DNA of 64,000 bases from Prochlorococcus marinus XMU1412 (GTDB taxonomy: Bacteria; Cyanobacteriota; Cyanobacteriia; PCC-6307; Cyanobiaceae), in NCBI RefSeq assembly GCF_017696315.1, contig NZ_JAAORJ010000002.1:248001-312000 (forward strand). The letters are read 5' to 3'. The notes under the pieces are model-generated. The model was given only the letters and a program-made list of their open reading frames with translations. It was not told the origin of the DNA and ran no database searches. Shown here one piece after another: positions 26,902 to 34,147 of the stretch. Every line of letters begins with the position of its first letter. The first letter of the stretch is position 1. A program made the translations under genes and the position numbers.

Positions 26902-26905
26902 ATTT

Positions 26906-27493
26906 TTATAGGGGCGATGTTTCAATAAAAGAAGGTGCAACACTTACTGTTTGGGTTCCAATAGGAGCTATTAATAACTCAGATGATCTTAATTTAGAAA
27001 TTAATCTTGTCGATGTTACTCGTGTAGAACCGATTAATTCACCAATCCTTTCATGAGTTAACCTAAAAGGTAACTCACACCATTGACCACATCTTCTACC
27101 TAGACGATTTACTAGTATTGAAAACAACGCTTGTAATCGCTGTTCTGCATTTCCTAAGTGTCTAATTCTAAGAAGTTGCAAAGTCCATTCATTTACTGCA
27201 TCGAAACCGATATTCTCATCAATATTTACATTGCTGTGAAACGACAAATCTGTTAGTGCTTCAACGCAGACCCCTTCACTACATAAAAGGTCCGTTCTTA
27301 ATTGATCACCTGATTGTAAAAATGCGAGTGTCATCCCTTCAGTTTCTTCACAAGGACAATAAACTCTTGCAATTCCACTTTCAACTTCTAAGCATGTCCC
27401 TTTTGGTCTTGATGAAGGATCTATTAATACGGATTGTCCAGTTATTATCCTTACCGATTTTGACGGAGATTCTCCATAACTATGGAAATTCAT
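26906..27493 (-). CDS. Crp/Fnr-family transcriptional regulator
   Basis: Start taken as the ATG at 27493 (MNFHSYGESPSKSVRII), because the longer frame would read the Fur box itself as coding (IIILIIKF). That gives 195 residues. An N-terminal cNMP-like beta-barrel (residues about 15-100) lacks a clear cAMP-binding Arg. The C-terminal winged helix reads LTHERIGELIGSTRVTSTRLISKL, as in Crp and NtcA. It has several Cys (CLEVE, CPCEE, CSEGVC), unusual for Crp-type proteins, which could bind metal or sense redox. Position beside ferritin and a near-perfect Fur box argues for an iron-responsive regulator. The ligand is unknown. Confidence 0.85.
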   Translation of the reverse strand: MNFHSYGESPSKSVRIITGQSVLIDPSSRPKGTCLEVESGIARVYCPCEETEGMTLAFLQSGDQLRTDLLCSEGVCVEALTDLSFHSNVNIDENIGFDAVNEWTLQLLRIRHLGNAEQRLQALFSILVNRLGRRCGQWCELPFRLTHERIGELIGSTRVTSTRLISKLRSSELLIAPIGTQTVSVAPSFIETSPL

Positions 27494-27505
27494 TAATTTA
27501 AATTT

Positions 27506-27524
27506 GATAATGAGAATTATTATC
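27506..27524. promoter_or_regulatory. Near-consensus Fur box before the Crp-type regulator
   Basis: GATAATGAGAATTATTATC matches the consensus GATAATGATAATCATTATC at 17 of 19 bases. It ends 13 bases upstream of the regulator ATG (27493), so bound Fur would block its transcription. It is the strongest Fur-like site in this window. Confidence 0.7.
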
Positions 27525-27556
27525 AATTATGGACTAAAAAATTACTTATTGCAATA

Positions 27557-27575
27557 GATTCTCATTATCATAACA
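27557..27575. promoter_or_regulatory. Second Fur-box-like sequence
   Basis: GATTCTCATTATCATAACA matches the consensus GATAATGATTATCATTATC at 13 of 19 bases. It lies 72 bases upstream of the plus-strand zinc-ribbon gene at 27647 and 33 bases from the strong box. It may act on the divergent gene or extend Fur binding. Confidence 0.45.
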
Positions 27576-27646
27576 ATTCTGATGTTTTTCTTTACATAGT
27601 TTTTAGGAATATAATTTAGATAGAATTACTAAACTTTTTATTCTTT

Positions 27647-27835
27647 ATGAGCGCAAATAGAGTTTGTTTTAATTGTGGAAGTTCTTCATTCGTCTCAGAT
27701 CGATCTTTAGGAGGTAGGATTGTATGCTCTAAATGTGGATCTTCTTCATTTAAAAATAAATCCTCTTCATTTTTAAAAAGTAAAAAATTAGTATTTCTTG
27801 CTATTGCGATAGCTATTTTTATAATTGTTATTTAG
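27647..27835 (+). CDS. Zinc-ribbon mini membrane protein
   Basis: A 62-residue protein with a rubredoxin/zinc-ribbon-like head (Cys7, Cys10, Cys27, Cys30 as CFNC and CSKC) and a C-terminal transmembrane helix (VFLAIAIAIFIIVI). The four-Cys site could hold Zn or Fe. It starts 72 bases after a Fur-like box and overlaps the end of the opposite-strand ABC gene by 8 bases. No known family was recognised. Confidence 0.7.
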   Translation: MSANRVCFNCGSSSFVSDRSLGGRIVCSKCGSSSFKNKSSSFLKSKKLVFLAIAIAIFIIVI

Positions 27836-28616
27836 ATAATCTGTTTATATTCCAAATTCCATTATTATTAGTAACCTCTACTTGAATACTATATAACTTA
27901 TTAAGATTTTCACTATTTATAACCTCATTTTGATCTCCATCGGCGATTATTTTGCCATCTTTTAGCATTATGACTCGATCATAAATTTTTGTAATTGTTG
28001 AAATATCATGAGTGACACATAAAATTTTTGTATTTAATTTTGACAATTCATTAACCTTATCAACTACAAAAAACTTTGATTTATAATCTAAATTTGCAAT
28101 TGGTTCATCTAGGATTAAGATTTCTGGTTTTTTGATTAATGCCCTTGCAATAAGGGAAATTTGTTTTTCTCCATCAGATAAATAGGAAAAATTCTTTTTA
28201 GATAAATTTGATATATTCATTTTCTTCATGATTTCTTCCACCTTATAAGAATCTCTATCAGATTTATTTTGTACGTAACAATATCTGCCATACAGTCCAC
28301 TTAAAATTAAATCAAATACTTGTAAATTTGGATTTATTCTATTTTTTATATCATTATTTACGGTACTTATCTTTTTTCTAAGTTCCCATAAATTTATAAG
28401 TTCTTTGTCAAATATCTTCAGTTTCGATTCATTAGCTACTACTGGGTATAAGTTTCTATTAATTATTTCAATTAGAGATGATTTACCTGAACCATTTGGT
28501 CCAATTAATATTACATTTTCTGAATAAGATATCTTTAAATTTAAATCTTTAATTACTCTAAAGCCATTTCTAAAACAATTTATATTTTTTGCGTCAAACC
28601 AAAATTTATTAAACAC
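27828..28616 (-). CDS. ABC transporter ATP-binding protein, orphan
   Basis: A 262-residue ATPase with Walker A ILIGPNGSGKSSLIEI, a signature of variant form YLSDGEKQISLIARA in place of LSGGQ, Walker B EILILDEPIANLD and H-loop CVTHDISTI. The closest group by feel is the iron-siderophore/molybdate (FepC/ModF-like) or single-ATPase type. No permease partner is adjacent. It starts with GTG (complement 28614-28616), which overlaps the stop of the small upstream membrane peptide by one base (TAGTG). So it is translated together with that peptide and the Rieske oxygenase. Confidence 0.82.
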   Translation of the reverse strand: MFNKFWFDAKNINCFRNGFRVIKDLNLKISYSENVILIGPNGSGKSSLIEIINRNLYPVVANESKLKIFDKELINLWELRKKISTVNNDIKNRINPNLQVFDLILSGLYGRYCYVQNKSDRDSYKVEEIMKKMNISNLSKKNFSYLSDGEKQISLIARALIKKPEILILDEPIANLDYKSKFFVVDKVNELSKLNTKILCVTHDISTITKIYDRVIMLKDGKIIADGDQNEVINSENLNKLYSIQVEVTNNNGIWNINRLSK

Positions 28617-28717
28617 TAAAACTTATTACTCCAAAATATAATCAATTGAATCGAGCTTAAAATAAATATAAAGAGATAAAGCCAATTCAACCATGAAGGT
28701 CTATCTACTTTCTTCAT
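28616..28717 (-). CDS. 33-aa single-helix membrane peptide
   Basis: A short frame between the Rieske oxygenase and the ABC ATPase: ATG (complement 28715-28717), TAG (28616-28618). The peptide is MKKVDRPSWLNWLYLFIFIL then a further hydrophobic stretch, so about 20 residues span a membrane, with a basic N-terminus and C-terminal Lys. The stop overlaps the ABC GTG by one base, and the start is 4 bases after the Rieske stop region. This exact packing favours a real coding frame. It may anchor the soluble ATPase to the membrane, which is inference. Confidence 0.6.
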   Translation of the reverse strand: MKKVDRPSWLNWLYLFIFILSSIQLIIFWSNKF

Positions 28718-28720
28718 GGA

Positions 28721-30043
28721 TTATATTATTAACATAAAAAATATAAGCGGAGCAGCAAATCTTACAAATGTTTTTCTAATAATATCTATATTATTTGCAA
28801 TTTCTAACTTCTTTATTTCAGGAGGATATTTCAATATAACTTTGTCATATACATCAAGATTTTGGGTTTTGTTAATATTTTTCCATGGTTCATCTTTATC
28901 TTCAGACTTCTTGTACCACTTCCAAAAATAATTTATTATCCTATCTTCTCCCAATAATTTTATTTCATCCTTACTTATAAATCCCATATCGTGATTATAT
29001 GTTTGTGTTTTTAAAATCATATAATCTTCATCGAAGATCTTATAAAAAATCTTTCTTTGAGTCTCTTTAAATAATAAGAGGTTATTAAGTAGTTTATTTT
29101 GTAGAAATTTCCTGTAATGTCTTACTATCACTCTTGCTTTGTTGTTTCCTAGAGGGATATGATCTAAAACTTGTAAATATCTTGATGAGGAAGGATCGCC
29201 TTTGTAAATTAATATTCTTCCTGGAGGTATGTACTTAATGCGAATAAATTCTTTTTTAGGGTCATTCTTGTAATAATAAATACTTTCAATGTATGAGGGA
29301 TTAATATTAATTTTCTGGGTAAAACTAACTAATACGTTTTTATTCACATCTTTATCTGGGATTGTATCGCCATGAACCCAAAAGATATGAAGGATATCTA
29401 GGTGATTTTCAATGATCCTTGACCAATCACATTTGAAGTCGACTAATACCTCCTCAAAGACATAATCCATATATGAAAAACCATTTTCATATAATTCGTA
29501 GTTACTTATAGGTGTATCTTCACTTATATTATTTAAATCAGTCTCAGATTTTTTAGAAAAATGTACAAAAATATATCCATTTTTTTCTGAAGTTTTGTAT
29601 TGAGATAAATGAATACTTTTGGCGTAGTTATCGTAGTTATTATCAACTATATGGCGACATGTTATTCTGTCGAGATTTTGGCAACTTCCTCTAGATGAAA
29701 ATTTAGCTCCATGATATGGGCAGGTTATTACTCCATCTGATAATGTCCCTCCAAAAAAGGAGGCCCCTCTATGTGGACAAATATTTTTAATGCACCTAAC
29801 GTTTTTATTTTCATCTCTATAAAGAACAAGAGGCTCATCATAGAGTGAAAAATAATATAACTTATTTTTTTTTAGTTCTTTAGAGGGACAAATTGCATAC
29901 CAACCAAATAAACCTATATTTAAATCTTTTTGAGTTTCTCTAATATCAAACGAGTCAATTTTTACTACCGTTCCTTTTTTAAATGGCTTAAGAACGGTAT
30001 TAAAGTCTTTTGATTTAAAAAAATTAATTTGTCTGTTTTCCAT
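28721..30043 (-). CDS. Membrane-anchored Rieske oxygenase (PAO/Lls1-like)
   Basis: A 440-residue oxygenase. The Rieske 2Fe-2S ligands are C89-P-H91 and C108-P-Y-H111 (CPHRGASF and CPYHG). The mononuclear iron site is D216-x2-H219-x4-H224 in the stretch from ENHLD. A C-terminal hydrophobic helix (RFAAPLIFFMLII) likely anchors it in the membrane. This domain order is that of the pheophorbide a oxygenase/Lls1/Tic55/CAO plant family and cyanobacterial relatives. The substrate cannot be deduced: pigment breakdown or an aromatic compound is possible. First gene of a coupled trio with the membrane peptide and ABC ATPase. Confidence 0.88.
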   Translation of the reverse strand: MENRQINFFKSKDFNTVLKPFKKGTVVKIDSFDIRETQKDLNIGLFGWYAICPSKELKKNKLYYFSLYDEPLVLYRDENKNVRCIKNICPHRGASFFGGTLSDGVITCPYHGAKFSSRGSCQNLDRITCRHIVDNNYDNYAKSIHLSQYKTSEKNGYIFVHFSKKSETDLNNISEDTPISNYELYENGFSYMDYVFEEVLVDFKCDWSRIIENHLDILHIFWVHGDTIPDKDVNKNVLVSFTQKININPSYIESIYYYKNDPKKEFIRIKYIPPGRILIYKGDPSSSRYLQVLDHIPLGNNKARVIVRHYRKFLQNKLLNNLLLFKETQRKIFYKIFDEDYMILKTQTYNHDMGFISKDEIKLLGEDRIINYFWKWYKKSEDKDEPWKNINKTQNLDVYDKVILKYPPEIKKLEIANNIDIIRKTFVRFAAPLIFFMLII

Positions 30044-30201
30044 AAATTAATTTCTTTTTTTAAATGACTGTTTATCTTTCGGAACTATAACCCAAGTAAA
30101 TAATCAATTTCTTATAAAAAGAAAATTCTCTATTATTTGTAGCAATATTTATGTAGCTATAGAAAAATATTGAGTCTCTATCGTATCTATGTATCTTTAT
30201 T

Positions 30202-30396
30202 TCATATTTTTTGTATCTTTTGTGATTCTTTCAAATTTTTTATGTAATCAATAGCATCATCAATATTTTTGTGGAAATTACATTGACCCAAATAACAACC
30301 TATAAATCTTAAAAATTTTCTCTTTCCACCACTAATTTCATATCTATGTATTGTTCCGCCATCTATAGGAGCATAAATAAGTTCTGGTAATGCCAT
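30202..30396 (-). CDS. Small conserved hypothetical protein
   Basis: A 64-residue basic protein starting MALPELIYAPIDGGTIHRYE, with two Cys (GCYLGQC) that could pair or bind metal. No membrane span. I do not recognise the family. Start and composition look like a real Prochlorococcus small gene. It lies alone with gaps of about 160 bases on both sides. Confidence 0.6.
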   Translation of the reverse strand: MALPELIYAPIDGGTIHRYEISGGKRKFLRFIGCYLGQCNFHKNIDDAIDYIKNLKESQKIQKI

Positions 30397-30558
30397 ATTA
30401 ATTTTGTATTTAATACTTAATTTAAAAATAATTCATGTTTAAATACATTTCCATAGCTCAATACATATATTTAATAATTAATTTACTTATTTTATATAAA
30501 TATTTATTGAATACCCATGTATTATTTGTTATCTATTAATTATTGATATGGATTTTTG

Positions 30559-30654
30559 ATGCCAAAAGCATTTAGGCGTTTTTTAAAAAAATTACCAAAA
30601 AAAATTCAAACTATAAAATACTCATTTAGAGAGTTTTTATCATCCAAAATATGA
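30559..30654 (+). CDS. 31-aa basic peptide, possible
   Basis: ATG 30559 to TGA 30654, MPKAFRRFLKKLPKKIQTIK with ten Lys/Arg in 31 residues and hydrophobic faces typical of an amphipathic cationic helix. It is weakly supported: no ribosome binding site or neighbour supports it. If real, membrane or nucleic acid binding would be expected. In the stretch 30397-30760 I see no other gene. Confidence 0.3.
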   Translation: MPKAFRRFLKKLPKKIQTIKYSFREFLSSKI

Positions 30655-30760
30655 AATAACTGTTCTGGTTAATAAATTTTTAATTTCTATAATTTTTAAT
30701 AAAACATAGTCGGCAAAGTTAAATTTTAAACTATATTAAATTTGCAATTTTTGAAATTTT

Positions 30761-31102
30761 ATGATCAAAAGGGTTTTTGCGATATTCACTTTAACTTTTC
30801 TTTTTCTATTTAGTAGTCCAGTTCACTCATTAGATACTTCTTCAAAAACTCTTGAAAAGTATACTAAAAAGATTTCTAGCAAGTTCACTAGAACTTACTG
30901 CAACACTTCCAACTTCGGTATTTCTTATGAAGGAGCTTTGGCATTTGCTATTGGAGAAACTAATAAGGAATTTAAAAATAATAAACTCAATAAGTTGATA
31001 GATTATTCTTTACTAAAAAATTCAATAGTTAATGATTTAGAAAATAATTGCCAGGTTTATGATTTCGATATTAGTAATTTAGAAAATTTGAAGATTAACT
31101 AG
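30761..31102 (+). CDS. Secreted small protein, function unknown
   Basis: A 113-residue protein with a signal peptide MIKRVFAIFTLTFLFLFSSP (cleavage likely after VHS). The mature part has one Cys pair (YCNTSNFG and NNCQVYD) that could form a disulfide. Small secreted proteins of this composition are common in Prochlorococcus and largely unstudied. It is read away from the neighbours. Confidence 0.7.
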   Translation: MIKRVFAIFTLTFLFLFSSPVHSLDTSSKTLEKYTKKISSKFTRTYCNTSNFGISYEGALAFAIGETNKEFKNNKLNKLIDYSLLKNSIVNDLENNCQVYDFDISNLENLKIN

Positions 31103-31123
31103 AAAATGTATATTGTATGAGTC

Positions 31124-31306
31124 TTATTTTTTTCCTATCCAATCATTTGGTTTCTCCATCATCCATTCGAAAACTCCCTTGGCATCAAGGTTTTTAGAAG
31201 CATAAATAAATAAAATTGGAAATATTAAAATTACTGCGCCAATAACTGCTAACTCTATTTTACCGATCCCCATCTCAGTAACTGTTAAAGCAAAATAATT
31301 AATCAT
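31124..31306 (-). CDS. Small membrane protein, unknown
   Basis: The frame is open from 31363, but MINYFALTVTEMGIGKIELA, at 31306, is the better start, giving about 60 residues (a shorter start MGIGKIELAVIG is also possible). A single transmembrane helix (AVIGAVILIFPILFIYA) is followed by a short charged tail (SKNLDAKGVFEWMMEKPNDWIGKK). Its size resembles small thylakoid proteins, but there is no ExNGR Hli motif. Confidence 0.55.
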   Translation of the reverse strand: MINYFALTVTEMGIGKIELAVIGAVILIFPILFIYASKNLDAKGVFEWMMEKPNDWIGKK

Positions 31307-31479
31307 TATATTTATTGATTTAAAATTTATTTCTACATAATTTATGAAAAAATTTGTATCCATTCACTTATTTATAGAATATCTTAATTATTTATAGCGA
31401 AGGATATTTGTATAAAGTACCTATTTTATTGATGAAGAAATTTTAATAATTTAAATAATAGGCTTCTGTTTGATGGGTT

Positions 31480-31623
31480 ATGATTCGTGAAATTATTATT
31501 TTTACACCTATTTTTGCATTATTGATTGGATTTATAGTATTGAGAATATTAAATAAAAGAAAGAGATCAGCTAAAAGTATTTATAAATTAATAGATGATT
31601 TGGAAAAAAAATACATATATTGA
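31480..31623 (+). CDS. 47-aa membrane peptide, unknown
   Basis: ATG 31480 to TGA 31623. One transmembrane helix (IIIFTPIFALLIGFIVLRIL) and a basic tail (NKRKRSAKSIYKL). Such short single-helix proteins are frequent in this organism. No partner is evident. Coding is supported by an open frame of the right size and composition only. Confidence 0.45.
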   Translation: MIREIIIFTPIFALLIGFIVLRILNKRKRSAKSIYKLIDDLEKKYIY

Positions 31624-31644
31624 TTTCTTTTATAAGAAAAAAGA

Positions 31645-31941
31645 TTAATCAAATTCTATTCCAACTTCTTCTTTTAAATCTCTCTCCAAATCTGGAAGAT
31701 GAGGTTCTACCCAATGATCTTTGTTATCAATTCCTGCTGCATTTACATAATTCATAATATGTCGATCCACTTGCTTGTAAAGATCATGCAAATTTAAATC
31801 CATACGAATATCATGTGCAATTTCAGAGACTTGTTTTTCTGTTAGACAATGATCTGGATGAAGTAAATCACAACATGGGATTCTCTTCTCGATCAATTCA
31901 TTTAGATTGATTTTTATTTCGTAATCTTGATGGACAGTCAT
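31645..31941 (-). CDS. Small soluble protein, unknown
   Basis: 98 residues, MTVHQDYEIKINLNELIEKR onward. It is acidic, with a double Cys (CCDLLHPDHC), several His and a helix rich in Asp/His (EIAHDIRMDLNLHDLYKQVDRHIMNYVN). The CC-x6-C and His cluster could bind a metal. Conserved picocyanobacterial type by appearance, but I do not recognise a family. Confidence 0.65.
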   Translation of the reverse strand: MTVHQDYEIKINLNELIEKRIPCCDLLHPDHCLTEKQVSEIAHDIRMDLNLHDLYKQVDRHIMNYVNAAGIDNKDHWVEPHLPDLERDLKEEVGIEFD

Positions 31942-32037
31942 TGAATTAATAGCTTTTTTACTTTAATTCTAATTATGTTTAAGGTTTTGTATATCTTTAG
32001 TCAAGAAACAAAGTTCTTTAATGCATATAAGGTTATT

Positions 32038-32193
32038 TTAAATAAATAGATCTTCCAAATCTTTATACAAATCATCATGCTCTTTTTGGTTTTCTATAAG
32101 TTCATGGTTATCCAGTGAAAGTTCTTTTTTTGAAGTATAGAATAGATATCCAAGGGCTCCTAAGAGTAATGTTGTTGGTAAAATCATTAGCAT
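32038..32193 (-). CDS. 51-aa membrane peptide, unknown
   Basis: ATG (complement 32191-32193) to TAA (32038-32040). A transmembrane stretch (MLMILPTTLLLGALGYLFYT) is followed by an acidic tail rich in Glu/Asp/His (HELIENQKEHDDLYKDLEDL). An alternative start two codons later exists. The start, helix and tail make it a plausible small gene. Confidence 0.5.
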   Translation of the reverse strand: MLMILPTTLLLGALGYLFYTSKKELSLDNHELIENQKEHDDLYKDLEDLFI

Positions 32194-32263
32194 TAAATTG
32201 ACTTATAATGAATATAGTGCAACACTTATTACAGTCAAGTGCTGAACTTTAATTAATTTTTAA

Positions 32264-32662
32264 ATGCCTACCAAGAAAAAACGAGTTGGTTTTATTCCTA
32301 GAGAAGATGTTATGAGAATAATTGAAAAGTTAAGCACAGAGAATAATTTAAGTAATTCAAAAATAATAAGTATTTTGGTAGAAGAAGCACTTTCTAAAAG
32401 AGGTATATTTAATAAAAAAAATGGTAAAGTAACCAAATCATATCAATCAAATGAGGATATTTCAAATAATTCATTTGATAATTCTGGTGACTTTCCAGAT
32501 AATGCAAAACTCTCAATGCAAACTAACTTAGGAAATCATTTTATTTCTAGTAAATCAACCTATTTAAATGAAGAGAATCAGGAGGCTTTTGACTTGCAAA
32601 CTTATAAAAAGTTTTTATCATTCCTAAAATTTCAGGAAATGATGGATAAATATAACACTTAA
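32264..32662 (+). CDS. Ribbon-helix-helix-like small protein
   Basis: 132 residues. The N-terminal third (KKRVGFIPREDVMRIIEKLS, then NNLSNSKIISILVEEALSKRG) reads like a ribbon-helix-helix fold: a short beta strand, then two helices with NLSNSKIISILVEEAL in the second. This suggests DNA binding or an antitoxin-like role. No toxin gene is evident next to it. The rest is Ser/Asn-rich and disordered, then a short helix. Tentative. Confidence 0.6.
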   Translation: MPTKKKRVGFIPREDVMRIIEKLSTENNLSNSKIISILVEEALSKRGIFNKKNGKVTKSYQSNEDISNNSFDNSGDFPDNAKLSMQTNLGNHFISSKSTYLNEENQEAFDLQTYKKFLSFLKFQEMMDKYNT

Positions 32663-32788
32663 TAAGGTGTTGATAAGTGATGCACTGTGCGTTAAATTTA
32701 ATTTGTACTTTCTAGGAGATTTTCATATAAAAATTATTTCACCATTTCAAAAATCTAAATTCAACAATCTATAAAAATATTTATTCCT

Positions 32789-33103
32789 ATGAATTCATCC
32801 CTCCCAGTTCTATCTGTAAATCTACTTCCTCCAGAAAAGTTATATTGTAATTTTAGTTATTGGAGTTCTTTGTTCTCTCAGGATATGCAAATTTTATGGG
32901 ATAGAGCGCATGGAGTACCTTTAGAAAAACTGCCAAAAGGAGTTTCTGATTTGATTTTTCCGTATTTATTGCTTGCACTCTCAGACTATAAGACTTCGCA
33001 AATAAATAAAATGAATGGAATAGGATTAGACAATCTATTAATCCTTTGGTTTGATAAGTACTTATTAAATAAAAATGGTTACTTCGAGCTAATTAAAAAA
33101 TAA
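32789..33103 (+). CDS. Small soluble protein, unknown
   Basis: A 104-residue protein, MNSSLPVLSVNLLPPEKLYC at the start, then helical with WDRAHGVPLEKLPKGVSDL and a hydrophobic helix LIFPYLLLALSDYK that may pack in a soluble core. No motif was recognised. Composition fits local genes. Confidence 0.6.
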   Translation: MNSSLPVLSVNLLPPEKLYCNFSYWSSLFSQDMQILWDRAHGVPLEKLPKGVSDLIFPYLLLALSDYKTSQINKMNGIGLDNLLILWFDKYLLNKNGYFELIKK

Positions 33104-33233
33104 TATTTAAAATTAGCTATTAATATCAAATTTTATTGCTATAAAAATTTATTACTTTTAAAATATTTTTTAGTGATTCTTTCCTAATTGGCACATCAAT
33201 AGTCTTGCTATAAATATATTAAAAGGTTTGTTG

Positions 33234-33326
33234 ATGCATTCTTTAAATTTCTTTTTAGCAAATATGTGTATTATCGTTTTGATAATGCACATTAGGAGTG
33301 ATATTAAATTAAGGAAAGCGAGATAA
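33234..33326 (+). CDS. 30-aa possible peptide, low support
   Basis: ATG 33234 to TAA 33326 (MHSLNFFLANMCIIVLIMHI then a basic tail). It is directly followed at 33327 by another ATG frame of 23 codons (to 33398, a hydrophobic peptide MKFNSKTLSLILNLLFCLFI). The two abut with no gap. Both are short enough to occur by chance. The rest of the gene-poor stretch 33104-33508 shows nothing else that I can support. Confidence 0.2.
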   Translation: MHSLNFFLANMCIIVLIMHIRSDIKLRKAR

Positions 33327-33398
33327 ATGAAATTTAATTCAAAAACCTTAAGCTTGATATTAAACCTGTTATTTTGCTTGTTTATATTTATTATTTAA
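33327..33398 (+). CDS. 23-aa hydrophobic peptide, low support
   Basis: ATG 33327 immediately after the previous stop, TAA at 33396-33398. Nearly the whole length is hydrophobic (LILNLLFCLFIFII). Chance frames of this size are common in AT-rich DNA, so this is listed only because of its tight join to the previous frame. Confidence 0.15.
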   Translation: MKFNSKTLSLILNLLFCLFIFII

Positions 33399-33508
33399 TT
33401 TTTTAAGTATTAATTAATTAATTTTCAAAAAAAGATCAAAAATTAATATTTAAATTTGGTTGACTTTTATTGTGAATGCGATGATAATGGCAAAAATAAA
33501 TTTTTATT

Positions 33509-33682
33509 GTGAATCTTCTTTCAGATACTTTTGATGATTTTGTTGATGATCTACTTTCATCCGATGTTAATTTATTAAAAGGGGAACTTGATTTTCTTCT
33601 TATGCAATATTTATTTAATTCTTTAGATTTGAAGCTTATAAATAAAAATGAAACTATAGATGAGGAATCATTAGCTGCTTAA
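33509..33682 (+). CDS. 57-aa acidic small protein, GTG start
   Basis: GTG 33509 to TAA 33682. The frame has a stop at 33497-33499, so GTG is the first usual start codon. The sequence MNLLSDTFDDFVDDLLSSDV then LDFLLMQYLFNSLD is a helical acidic protein. It is close before the next small frame (5 bases). A picocyanobacterial hypothetical by composition. Confidence 0.5.
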   Translation: MNLLSDTFDDFVDDLLSSDVNLLKGELDFLLMQYLFNSLDLKLINKNETIDEESLAA

Positions 33683-33687
33683 TTTTT

Positions 33688-33792
33688 ATGAAATTTTTTT
33701 ATGAAAGATTTTGGGTACCAGTTTTTGGTTATATTTTATCTAAATTTGTTTTTTTAATAGAAGGTAAGAAGCAGGACCCTAAAAAAAAATAG
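33688..33792 (+). CDS. 34-aa membrane peptide
   Basis: ATG 33688 to TAG 33792, 5 bases after the previous gene stop. One hydrophobic helix (FWVPVFGYILSKFVFLI) with aromatic residues at both ends and a basic tail (EGKKQDPKKK). The near-contact with the upstream frame suggests co-translation. Function unknown. Confidence 0.45.
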   Translation: MKFFYERFWVPVFGYILSKFVFLIEGKKQDPKKK

Positions 33793-33933
33793 ATTAATTT
33801 TTTTTTTCTTCATTAGGTATTTTTAAATACATAATCTATGTGAATATATTTTGATAACAACAAAAGTAGTGCTTTAATTTTAGGAACATATGCATGGTTG
33901 AGATATAACTTAATTGCTTTTTAGCAAATTAAA

Positions 33934-34113
33934 ATGAACAAAAATAATATGTTGAAGCCATATACAGTGCATTATCGCGATTTTCAAAATATAAGATTGG
34001 AAAATTGTTTTTATGCTTCTGACGCTTACGAGGCTAGAACACTAGCAATGGAATTTAATAAGTATATAAATGAGCATCCAAACAGCATAGACCTTATAAG
34101 ATGCGAAAAATGA
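33934..34113 (+). CDS. 59-aa conserved-looking soluble protein
   Basis: ATG 33934 to TGA 34113. The 59 residues start MNKNNMLKPYTVHYRDFQNI and have alpha/beta character: a beta strand (TVHYRDF), then helices with DAYEARTLAMEFNKYI and a final strand SIDLIRCE. This is like small single-domain folds seen in cyanophage and marine cyanobacteria. No family name. Confidence 0.6.
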   Translation: MNKNNMLKPYTVHYRDFQNIRLENCFYASDAYEARTLAMEFNKYINEHPNSIDLIRCEK

Positions 34114-34147
34114 ATACTTATTTTTATTAATTTAAAATTATAATCTT

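Noticed and set aside
30044-34147. A mobile element or prophage remnant in the small-ORF island
   Set aside because: No integrase, transposase, direct repeats or tRNA junction can be seen, so only a gene-poor island is claimed.
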